Shown here in pieces: positions 8,800-16,437 of a stretch of 64,000 bases of DNA. The notes beneath the pieces were generated by a model that was not told where the DNA came from, did not search any database, and saw only the letters and a program-made list of their open reading frames with translations. Both the position numbers and the translations under genes were made by a program. The stretch comes from Enterocloster asparagiformis. Its GTDB lineage: Bacteria; Bacillota; Clostridia; Lachnospirales; Lachnospiraceae. The stretch spans positions 3,708-67,707 of the forward strand of contig JAGZSY010000033.1 of the NCBI GenBank assembly GCA_018380885.1. Direction: 5' to 3'. Position 1 is the first letter of the stretch. Every line of letters starts with the position of its first letter.

Positions 8800-10551
8800 A
8801 TGCTGAAAAAGCGGTTGTTTATCAGCTATACGGTTTTGATCAGCCTGTTTATGATCGTGGTGCTGACTGCAGTGAACCGGGCGGTGTCCGACACCATCGA
8901 CACGCAGATGGAGAGCGTGACCCGGGAGGCGGTGGAGGTGGGCGTCAAAAACATCAACAGCCTGTTTGGGGATATTTTTTCCGAGACCCTGAATTTCTGC
9001 ATTGACCGGCAGCTCCAGGAGGCGTTAGGCGGCTTTGCGGACGAGACCGGAAGCCGGGCCGCGGCCGGGCGGGCGGTGCGGGCGGAGGGGGAGCGGGCGA
9101 TCTCGGGTCTGAGGCGCAAGCTGACCGTGGAGAACGTGGGGCTCTATCCCCTGCGCGGAGGCAGGCTCTACCGGGAGGCGCAGGAGGCCTTTCGCGAGGA
9201 CGGGAACCTGGCCGGCCAGGAGTGGGTCAGAAAAACCCGGGAGGCGGGAGGAAGGTTTGTGCTGACCGAGAACGACGAGGGGGAGAAAACATGTCTCAGG
9301 CTGTCCAAGGTCATTCTGAGCGACGACCGGCAGATGCGGGATCTGGCGCTGCTCGAGATCAACATCGACATACAGGCCGTTTCCAACCGTCTCAACCAGA
9401 TCAGCGTGCAGAAGGGCCGGGTGTATCTCCTGGACGACCAGGGCAGGATTCTTCTGCCCTATTCCCATTACCATCAGGACGGAAACCAGCGGTTCGGGAC
9501 TGAGCGCAGCGGCGCCTTTGTAAACGGCGACGGGAATATGGTGATCATCCGCCCCATTCATACCGTGGGCTGGCGCGTGGCGGCGGACGTTCCCATGAGC
9601 GAGATTCTGGCGGCCGGTTCCGCGCTGCGCTCCCACGTCCTGGCCATCAGCGCGGTGGCCATCGGAGCTGTTTTGCTTCTGGCTATCTATTTTTCCGCGT
9701 ACATATCGCGGCCCATCACCCGCATTTCCCAGGTGATGAACCAGGTTCGGGAGGGGGATCTGGATATCCGCATCGATGCCTCGTGGCAGAGCGGGGAGAT
9801 GAAAAACCTGTATCAGAGCTTCAATTACATGATGGACATGATCGGAGATTTGATCCAGGAGGTCTATGTGGCGAAAATTCGGGAGAAGCAGTCCGAGCTG
9901 GCGGCCCTTCAGGCGCAGATCAACCCGCATTTTCTCTACAATACCCTGGACTCCATCAACTGGATGGCCATCCGCTACGGGGCGAAGGACATTCAGAAAA
10001 TGGTGGTGTCCCTGGCGACCATGCTGCGCTACAGCCTGAACAACGGCCAGAATTTCATCATGGTACGGGACGAGATCAAACAGGTGCAGAGCTACATCAA
10101 CCTGCAGCAGATTCGGTTCCAGGGCTGTTTTGAATCGGAGATTCGGATCGGGGAGGAGATGAACGACTGTATCATCATCAAGCTGCTGCTTCAGCCGCTG
10201 GTGGAAAACGCCATTATCCACGGTTTTGACGAGGGACAGTATGAGAACGGCCATCTGACCATCACGGGGGAGATTGCAGACGGGCACATGGTGTTTCAGG
10301 TGATGAACGACGGGCATCAGGCGGATTTGGAGGTGATCCGCGCAATCCTCTATCCGGCCGGGGACGCCAAGCCTAAGAGCTACGGGATCAAAAACGTCAA
10401 CGACCGGCTGAGGCATCAGTACGGGGAGGAGTACACATTGCAGTATCGCATTCAGGGGAATCTGACGGTTGCCGTGATTCGCATACCGCTGGGAAAAACA
10501 GGAGGAGGAGCTAGTGGTGGGAGAAATGATTCGGGTGGTGGTCGCGGATGA
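8800..10551 (+). CDS. Sensor histidine kinase, YesM/LytS type
   Basis: A 583-residue membrane sensor. One N-terminal membrane segment (about residues 5-25) is followed by an extracellular sensing domain, a second membrane segment (about 285-303), and a HAMP-like linker containing SRPITRISQVM. The His_kinase block QAQINPHFLYNTLDSI gives phospho-acceptor His377, and the ATPase end has LLQPLVENAIIHGF. ATG 8800 follows GGGAGG; a GTG at 8788 is in frame but less likely. The stop lies inside the next gene (overlap of 38 bases), so kinase and regulator are coupled. Confidence 0.9.
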   Translation: MLKKRLFISYTVLISLFMIVVLTAVNRAVSDTIDTQMESVTREAVEVGVKNINSLFGDIFSETLNFCIDRQLQEALGGFADETGSRAAAGRAVRAEGERAISGLRRKLTVENVGLYPLRGGRLYREAQEAFREDGNLAGQEWVRKTREAGGRFVLTENDEGEKTCLRLSKVILSDDRQMRDLALLEINIDIQAVSNRLNQISVQKGRVYLLDDQGRILLPYSHYHQDGNQRFGTERSGAFVNGDGNMVIIRPIHTVGWRVAADVPMSEILAAGSALRSHVLAISAVAIGAVLLLAIYFSAYISRPITRISQVMNQVREGDLDIRIDASWQSGEMKNLYQSFNYMMDMIGDLIQEVYVAKIREKQSELAALQAQINPHFLYNTLDSINWMAIRYGAKDIQKMVVSLATMLRYSLNNGQNFIMVRDEIKQVQSYINLQQIRFQGCFESEIRIGEEMNDCIIIKLLLQPLVENAIIHGFDEGQYENGHLTITGEIADGHMVFQVMNDGHQADLEVIRAILYPAGDAKPKSYGIKNVNDRLRHQYGEEYTLQYRIQGNLTVAVIRIPLGKTGGGASGGRNDSGGGRG

Positions 10552-11611
10552 CGAGAAGATCATCCGGGAGGGCATCGCGGAGTGTATTGACTGGGATAAA
10601 CTGGGAATTACCTTGGCGGGCTGCGCGAAAAACGGCGAGGAGGCCATGAGCGCAGTGCGGCAGGCGGGAGCCGACATTGTGATTACGGACATCCGCATGC
10701 CTGGTATGGGCGGGCTGGAGATGGCGGAGCAGCTGGAGCGTGAGGAGAAGCCGCCCTTTATTATCCTGATTTCAGGCTACAGCGATTTCGCCTACGCCCA
10801 GAAGGCGGTGAAATTAAAGTGCGTGGTGGATTACGTGCTCAAGCCCCTGGAGCTGGAGCAGCTGGAGGCGGTGCTGGTCAAGACCAGGGACCAGGTGCTG
10901 GAGCGCCGCCATTCCATTGTGCTGCCGCCGGTGGAGTCTGAGGAGGAGACGGCGTCCACTGGCGCCCGCATGGCCGGGATGACGGCCCGGCTGGTGCGCT
11001 TTATCAGCGCGGGGGAGGAGAAGGAGTCTGCGGAGCGCCTGGAGGAGATCGGCCGGTTCTGGGAGGAAGGTCGGGTGAGCCAGGGCAGGAGAGTGCGGCA
11101 GTGCTGCGAGATTCTGGCGTCCATGGAGAGCATTCTGGCCGGTTACAACCGGAAGCTGGAGGACATCTGCGGCTGCGCCCACCCGGTGGAGGCGGTGAAA
11201 AGCCTGCCGCCAGGGCAGCTGTTCGCCTGGATGGAGCGGGCGTCGGGAAGCTGCGCACGCCTGATCGCCGAGACCAGGAACCGCAGTTACTCCGCGCTGA
11301 TCAAATCCGCGCTGGAGGAGATCGACCGGAATTACTACCGCTCGCAATTTACCCTGCAGACCCTGGCTGAGACCCTGATGGTGTCTCCCAACTATCTGTC
11401 AGCCAAATTCAAGGAGGAGACGGGCACCGGCTTTGTGCGCTGCCTCAACGAGAAGCGGATGGAGCGGGCCAAGGGCCTGCTGGCCGATGTGAGCCGCAAG
11501 ATTTACGAGGTGGCCGCCCAGTGCGGCATCGACGACGTGCGCTACTTTACCAGACTGTTCAAGGAGTACGCAGGGGTCACGCCCAAGGAGTACCGCGACA
11601 AAATCCTGTAA
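10514..11611 (+). CDS. Response regulator with AraC-type DNA-binding domain, YesN type
   Basis: The receiver domain (about 1-125) shows the acidic pair VVADDEK, phospho-acceptor Asp59 in IVITDIRMPG, and Lys110 in YVLKPLE. The last 100 residues are an AraC helix-turn-helix pair (LAETLMVSPNYLSAKFKEE and YEVAAQCGIDDVRYFTRLF). The GTG at 10514 is preferred because GGAGGAGG lies a few bases upstream; ATG 10526 would be four codons shorter. It is the partner of the kinase it overlaps and probably controls the livJ promoter just downstream. Confidence 0.9.
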   Translation: MVGEMIRVVVADDEKIIREGIAECIDWDKLGITLAGCAKNGEEAMSAVRQAGADIVITDIRMPGMGGLEMAEQLEREEKPPFIILISGYSDFAYAQKAVKLKCVVDYVLKPLELEQLEAVLVKTRDQVLERRHSIVLPPVESEEETASTGARMAGMTARLVRFISAGEEKESAERLEEIGRFWEEGRVSQGRRVRQCCEILASMESILAGYNRKLEDICGCAHPVEAVKSLPPGQLFAWMERASGSCARLIAETRNRSYSALIKSALEEIDRNYYRSQFTLQTLAETLMVSPNYLSAKFKEETGTGFVRCLNEKRMERAKGLLADVSRKIYEVAAQCGIDDVRYFTRLFKEYAGVTPKEYRDKIL

Positions 11612-11640
11612 AAAGTCCACAGAAGCGTTGAATTGTGACG

Positions 11641-11669
11641 TTGTTACTCTGTGATATATGTTCTATAAT
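11641..11669 (+). promoter_or_regulatory. Promoter of the liv operon
   Basis: TTGTTA at 11641-11646 and TATAAT at 11664-11669 are separated by 17 bases. Transcription would start near 11676, about 25 bases before the livJ ATG. The promoter lies directly after the response-regulator gene. Confidence 0.75.
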
Positions 11670-11680
11670 AAGAGTAACAA
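11641..11680 (+). promoter_or_regulatory. Perfect 10-base inverted repeat enclosing the liv promoter
   Basis: TTGTTACTCT at 11641-11650 is the exact reverse complement of AGAGTAACAA at 11671-11680. Half-site centres are 30 bases apart, about three helical turns. The left arm contains the -35 box and the right arm covers the expected start point. This geometry fits a regulator that binds both arms and blocks or remodels the promoter. Confidence 0.6.
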
Positions 11681-11701
11681 AAAACAAGGAGGAAGCAGAA
11701 C

Positions 11702-12931
11702 ATGAAAAAGAGGATAGCGGTATTGCTGGCAGCGGCCATGATGGCGTCGATGACAGCCGGATGCGCCGGCTCCGGCCAGGAGGCCAAGGCCACGGCAGCC
11801 GGAACCGAGGCCGCCGGGGGGCAGGCAGGGGAGAGCGGAGCACAGGCGGAAACAGACTCCGGAAACACGCCGATCCGCATCGGCGTGGCGGCGCCTATCA
11901 CGGGCAACAGCGCGGAGTACGGCAAGGGGTTCCAGGTGGCGGCCCAGATGGCGGCCGAGGCGGTCAACGCGGCGGGCGGCGTGAAGGGAAGGCCCATTGA
12001 GATGGTGGTCAAGGACAGCAAGGGGGACGCCAAGGAGAGCGCGGACGTGGCCAGAATCTTCTGCGAGGAGGAGGACATTGTGGCGGTGATCGGCGACTTC
12101 AGCAGCTCCAGCTGTATGGCCAGCGCGCCCATTTACCAGGAAAAGGGTCTGGTGCAGATATCCCCCAGCGCTTCCCACCCGGATTTCGCCAAGATGGGCG
12201 ACTACATGTTCGGCGTGGTGGGACGCCAGGACGACGAGGGCCCGTTTATGGCCAAGTACATGGCCAAAAAGTACATCGGAGCCAGCAGTGTGGGCGTGAT
12301 TTTCATGAACAACGACTGGGGCGTGGTTACCTCCGAGAATTTCAAGCAGGCCTGCGAGGAGAGCGGCGTCACCGTGACGGCCACGGAGAGCTTTATCGAG
12401 GGTGAAAAGGACTTTAACGCCGTGATCAGCAAGGTGCGCCAGACCGACCCGGACGCCCTGTGCTTAATCACCCAGTACAACGAGGCGGCCATCATCTCCA
12501 AGCAGGTCAAGCAGGCGGGCTGGGACGTGCAGATCATGGGCGCGGGCGCCATGTACTCGGATCAGCTGATCCAGCTGGGCGGAGCCGACGTGGAAGGTCT
12601 GATCGCGGAGTCCCCGTTTATCATCGAGGAGAGCGATCCCAAGGCCATGGAGTTTGCCACTGAGTTTGAGAAGCGCGCGGGCTTTAAGCCCAACATCCAG
12701 GCGGCCAGCGCCTACGACACGGCTATGCTGGTGGCGGACGCCATCGGGCGGGCCGCGGAGGTTTCCCGCAGCGCGGTGCGGGATGCACTGGCGGATACGG
12801 ACAACTTTATGGGCATCACCGGCCCCATCACCTTCACGGAGGACGGCGACGTGCACCGGAAATACCGGGTGATGGCGATCCAGGACGGCAAGTGGGTGGC
12901 TCTGACCGGGTACGACTATTACGACGAATAA
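11702..12931 (+). CDS. livJ: Substrate-binding lipoprotein of a branched-chain-amino-acid-type ABC importer
   Basis: A lipoprotein signal ends in the lipobox MTAGC with Cys21 as the modified residue. An acidic, Ala/Gly-rich linker (about 22-50) precedes a Peripla_BP_6/LivJ fold beginning PIRIGVAAPITGNSAEYGKG. Residues resembling the amino-acid alpha-group binding loop are in GDFSSSSCMASAPIYQEKG. An AAGGAGG site lies upstream. Family members bind branched-chain amino acids, amides, urea or aromatic acids. The neighbouring hydrolase argues for a modified amino acid, but this is inference. The other four Liv genes follow. Confidence 0.9.
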   Translation: MKKRIAVLLAAAMMASMTAGCAGSGQEAKATAAGTEAAGGQAGESGAQAETDSGNTPIRIGVAAPITGNSAEYGKGFQVAAQMAAEAVNAAGGVKGRPIEMVVKDSKGDAKESADVARIFCEEEDIVAVIGDFSSSSCMASAPIYQEKGLVQISPSASHPDFAKMGDYMFGVVGRQDDEGPFMAKYMAKKYIGASSVGVIFMNNDWGVVTSENFKQACEESGVTVTATESFIEGEKDFNAVISKVRQTDPDALCLITQYNEAAIISKQVKQAGWDVQIMGAGAMYSDQLIQLGGADVEGLIAESPFIIEESDPKAMEFATEFEKRAGFKPNIQAASAYDTAMLVADAIGRAAEVSRSAVRDALADTDNFMGITGPITFTEDGDVHRKYRVMAIQDGKWVALTGYDYYDE

Positions 12932-13002
12932 ATCTGTCTGCGGTAATTCCCGGCTCTGCCAAACGCGCGGGTCTGTGAACCGCAAATCCATCTGACAACC
13001 GG

Positions 13003-13034
13003 AAAAAGGCAATGCCAGCGCGCCTTGCCTTTTT
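13003..13034 (+). terminator. Intercistronic terminator between livJ and livH
   Basis: AAAAAGGCAA at 13003-13012 pairs with TTGCCTTTTT at 13025-13034 across a 12-base loop. It sits in the 146-base gap between the binding-protein and permease genes. Partial termination or 3' protection here would give more binding protein than membrane subunits. Confidence 0.7.
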
Positions 13035-13077
13035 CTATACCCTAAATTCGAGAAAATTGTAAAAAAGAGGGAAAAGT

Positions 13078-13953
13078 ATGTATCTTTTGGAACAAATTTT
13101 GAACGGCGTCTGCCAGGGCATGATCTATGCGCTGATGGCCATCGGCTACAGCACCATCGTGGGCGTGACCGGCCTGGTGACCTTTGCCTACGGCGAGGTG
13201 GTGATGATCGGGGCATTTTCCGCCTACTATTGTTTTGAATTTTTCGGGGCCCATCTGGTTCCCGCCCTGCTGGCAGGATTTCTGATGTCCGGCCTGGGCG
13301 GCGTGGTGATCCACAAGGTCTGCTATGAGCACTTCTTCGACGCGCCCCGCCACATCTCCCTGATCTGCACCATCGGCATGAGCATGCTGCTCAAGAACCT
13401 GGCGCAGATCGTGTTCGGGAGCCAGGTGAAGGGCATGCCCACCTTTTTCGGCGGCAGGTTCATCTCCCTGGGGGGAATCCGCATCTCCTTCCTCCAGCTG
13501 CTGATCTTCGGCCTGGTGATCGGTCTCTCGGCGGCCCTGAGCATTTTCCTGAACAGGACCAAGACCGGCATGACCCTGCGCAGCGTGTCCCAGGATAAAA
13601 AGGCCGCGGCCCTGGTGGGCATCGACGTGGAGCGGTCCACCATGACCGGAAATGTGCTGGGCTGCGCCCTGGGGGGCGTGGGCGGCGTGCTGCTGGGAAT
13701 TTATTACGGCACCATCGTTCCCACCATGGGCGGCACGGTGGGCATGAAAGCCTTCAGCGCCTCAGTGCTGGGCGGATTGACGGACGTGGCTGGGGCCGCC
13801 GTCGGCGGGCTGCTCATCGGAATCTGCGAAAATATCGGGATCATGTTCATGACGACCGGGCTCCGGGACGCCATCGCCTTTGTGTTCCTGATCCTGGTGC
13901 TCCTGGTGAAGCCCCAGGGGCTGTTCGGTCGAAAAGGAGGAATCAAGCTATGA
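13078..13953 (+). CDS. livH: Liv-type ABC permease LivH
   Basis: A hydrophobic 291-residue protein with about eight membrane segments. The LivH family signature is visible in TGLVTFAYGEVVMIGAF near the start and in the cytoplasmic-loop stretch MTLRSVSQDKKAAALVGID, which contacts the ATPases. It forms the channel with LivM. AAGAGGGAAAAGT precedes the ATG, and the stop overlaps livM as ATGA. Confidence 0.93.
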   Translation: MYLLEQILNGVCQGMIYALMAIGYSTIVGVTGLVTFAYGEVVMIGAFSAYYCFEFFGAHLVPALLAGFLMSGLGGVVIHKVCYEHFFDAPRHISLICTIGMSMLLKNLAQIVFGSQVKGMPTFFGGRFISLGGIRISFLQLLIFGLVIGLSAALSIFLNRTKTGMTLRSVSQDKKAAALVGIDVERSTMTGNVLGCALGGVGGVLLGIYYGTIVPTMGGTVGMKAFSASVLGGLTDVAGAAVGGLLIGICENIGIMFMTTGLRDAIAFVFLILVLLVKPQGLFGRKGGIKL

Positions 13954-14936
13954 TGGAATGGATCAAAGGCCGCCAAAGGGCGGTTCTGGCAGCCCTGGGG
14001 CTGGCGCTGCTTCTGCTGCCCGCTGTGGTGCACAGCAGCTATCTGCTGGGGATTTTAATCCGTATCCTGCTGTACACCATGCTGGCCGGGTCCCTGAATA
14101 TGATCAACGGGTACTCCGGGCAGATGAACTTAGGCCATGCGGGCCTGTACTGCATCGGCTCCTACACGGCCGGAATCCTGGCCGTGAAGTACCACATAGG
14201 GTTCATCCCGCTGCTCCTGATCAGCGGGTTTGTGACCGCCCTGTTCGGATTCCTGGTCAGTCTGCCCACCATCAAGCTGGCGGGCGTGTACCTGGCCATC
14301 GTGACCATCGGGTTCTCGGAGATCACCCGCCTGGTGGCCCTGAACTGGACCGGGCTCACGGGGGGCCCAATGGGGATCAAGGGAATCCCCAGGCCTGTGA
14401 TCTTCGGGTTTAAGCTCTCAGAGCCGGTGCATTTTTACTACTGCGCCCTGGCGCTGGCGGCCCTTGTGCTGTTCATGATGCGCAGGGTGGTCCGCTCCCG
14501 GATCGGCCGTGCCTGGATCGCCATCCGCGAGGATCAGACCGCTGCCTCCTTCCTGGGCGTGAATACCAGGCGGTTTAAATCCTTAAACTTCAGCTTCGGC
14601 GCCTTTATCGCCGGGATGGCCGGCTGCTTTGCGGCCTACTACTATCAGTTCATTTCCTCGGACATGTTCTCCATGGACGAGGGCTTCAACATCCTGGCCA
14701 TGGTGATCATCGGCGGCCAGGGCACCCTGATCGGCCCGGTGGCCGGCTCCCTGGTGGTGAACACCATCACCGAGGTGTTCCGGTTTGCCGCGGACTACCG
14801 CATGGTGATGTACGCGGTCCTGATCATTGTGATGATGTGGTTCAGGCCCCAGGGGCTGGTGGGCGCATCCAACAGCGTGTTTGCGGTCAAACGGGCCGGG
14901 CGCGGCGGGAAAAAGACCGGGAGGGACGGAAAATGA
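13950..14936 (+). CDS. livM: Liv-type ABC permease LivM
   Basis: Second permease of the importer (328 residues, eight to ten membrane segments). Family blocks are NMINGYSGQMNLGHAGLYC near the N-terminus and the coupling-helix region AWIAIREDQTAASFLGVN. The C-terminus is basic and cytosolic. It overlaps livH by 4 bases and livG by 4 bases, with AAAGGAGG upstream of its ATG. Confidence 0.93.
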   Translation: MMEWIKGRQRAVLAALGLALLLLPAVVHSSYLLGILIRILLYTMLAGSLNMINGYSGQMNLGHAGLYCIGSYTAGILAVKYHIGFIPLLLISGFVTALFGFLVSLPTIKLAGVYLAIVTIGFSEITRLVALNWTGLTGGPMGIKGIPRPVIFGFKLSEPVHFYYCALALAALVLFMMRRVVRSRIGRAWIAIREDQTAASFLGVNTRRFKSLNFSFGAFIAGMAGCFAAYYYQFISSDMFSMDEGFNILAMVIIGGQGTLIGPVAGSLVVNTITEVFRFAADYRMVMYAVLIIVMMWFRPQGLVGASNSVFAVKRAGRGGKKTGRDGK

Positions 14937-15700
14937 CCATATTGGAGACAAAACAGGTTTGTATGTATTTCGGGGGCCTAAAGGCGGTGGAGCAGGTTGA
15001 TATGCAGGTGGAGAAGGGGGAGATTTTCGGCGTGATCGGGCCCAACGGAGCCGGAAAGACCACGTTCTTCAACGTGTGCTCCGGGAATTATGTGGCCACC
15101 CGCGGCGACGTGTTCCTGAAGGGGGAGCGGATCACCGGCGTGCGCCCGGAGCAGATTGCGGCGAAGGGCATGGCCAGGACCTTCCAGAATATCAAGCTGT
15201 TCAACAACATGAGCGTGCTGGACAACATCAAAATCGGCTTTCACATGCACACGAAAACACAGCTCTGGGACGCGATTTTCCACACAAAGGCCTATCGGGC
15301 CGACGAGGAGGCGGTGGAGCGCCAGGGCATGGAGCTGCTTGAGATGGTGGGACTGGGCCAGTACGCCAAAACCAAGGCGGGCAACCTGGCCTACGGCACC
15401 CAGCGCAAGGTGGAGATCGCCAGGGCGCTGGCAATGAAGCCGGAAATCCTTCTGTTGGACGAACCGGCGGCGGGGATGAACCCCAATGAGACCATGCAGC
15501 TTCTGGGCTTTATCAAGATGCTAAACGGCATGGGCTACACCATCGTGGTCATCGAGCACGACATGAAATTCATCATGAACCTGTGCAGCCGGATCATGGT
15601 GCTGAATTACGGAAAAAAGCTTTTCTCCGGCACGCCGGAGGAAGTGAAGAACAACGACGAAGTGATTGAGGCGTATTTCGGCAAGCCGATTGCCGTTTAA
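14933..15700 (+). CDS. livG: Liv-type ABC ATPase LivG
   Basis: A 255-residue ATPase with Walker A GPNGAGKTTF, an unusual signature region NLAYGTQRKVEIARALA, and Walker B LLLDEPAAGMNP. The C-terminal EVIEAYFG is the typical LivG ending. ATG 14933 is chosen because it overlaps the livM stop as ATGA and follows GGGAGGG. An upstream in-frame extension would lie inside livM. Confidence 0.93.
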   Translation: MTILETKQVCMYFGGLKAVEQVDMQVEKGEIFGVIGPNGAGKTTFFNVCSGNYVATRGDVFLKGERITGVRPEQIAAKGMARTFQNIKLFNNMSVLDNIKIGFHMHTKTQLWDAIFHTKAYRADEEAVERQGMELLEMVGLGQYAKTKAGNLAYGTQRKVEIARALAMKPEILLLDEPAAGMNPNETMQLLGFIKMLNGMGYTIVVIEHDMKFIMNLCSRIMVLNYGKKLFSGTPEEVKNNDEVIEAYFGKPIAV

Positions 15701-15712
15701 GGGGGGAACATC

Positions 15713-16423
15713 ATGCTGAAAATAGAGAATCTTTCGGTGGATTACGGAAATATCTCGGCGCTTCGGGGCATCAGCCTGGAGGTGAGGGAAAATCAGATCG
15801 TGTCCCTGATCGGGGCCAACGGCGCGGGCAAGACCACCACGCTGATGGCGGTCTCCGGCCTGGCGGCCAAGTCGGGCGGCACCGTCACCTTCGGGGGCGA
15901 GGACATCACCGGGGAGAAGGCCAGCCGCATCGTGCGCAGAGGCATCTGCCATGTGCCGGAGGGGCGTCATATTTTCCCGCGGATGACCGTGGAGGAGAAC
16001 CTGGTGGCGGGCAGCTTCGGCGACCGGGCCATCTCAAAGGCCAGGGTGCGGGAGAAGGTGGAGGAGATGTACGGCCTGTTTCCGCGCCTGAAGGAGCGCC
16101 GGGGGCAGATGGGCGGAACCCTGTCCGGCGGAGAGCAGCAGATGCTGGCCATCGCCAGGGGGCTGATGTTCGATCCCAGGCTGGTCATGTTCGACGAGCC
16201 CTCCATGGGGCTGGCCCCCATCATCGTGGAGGAAATCTTCGGGCTGATCTTAAAGATCAAGGAGATGGGCAAGACCATTCTGCTGATCGAGCAGAACGCC
16301 AGCATGGCGCTGCAGATCGCGGACTGGGGTTATGTGCTGGAGACAGGCGAGATCACCCTGCAGGGCAGGGGAAGCGACCTGCTGGCGGATGAGAACGTAA
16401 AAAAGGCGTATCTTGGAATATAA
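15713..16423 (+). CDS. livF: Liv-type ABC ATPase LivF
   Basis: A 236-residue partner ATPase: Walker A GANGAGKTTT, the family stretch ICHVPEGRHIFPRMTVEENL, signature LSGGEQQMLAIAR, Walker B LVMFDEPSMGLAP, and the ending VKKAYLGI. It follows livG by 12 bases and is followed after 14 bases by an enzyme gene. Confidence 0.94.
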   Translation: MLKIENLSVDYGNISALRGISLEVRENQIVSLIGANGAGKTTTLMAVSGLAAKSGGTVTFGGEDITGEKASRIVRRGICHVPEGRHIFPRMTVEENLVAGSFGDRAISKARVREKVEEMYGLFPRLKERRGQMGGTLSGGEQQMLAIARGLMFDPRLVMFDEPSMGLAPIIVEEIFGLILKIKEMGKTILLIEQNASMALQIADWGYVLETGEITLQGRGSDLLADENVKKAYLGI

Positions 16424-16437
16424 AGGAGGAAAAAGCG

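Noticed and set aside
9025-10698. Long minus-strand open frame across the sensor kinase gene
   Set aside because: GC-rich DNA leaves long antisense frames. It has no ribosome site or recognisable domain and overlaps a well-supported kinase.
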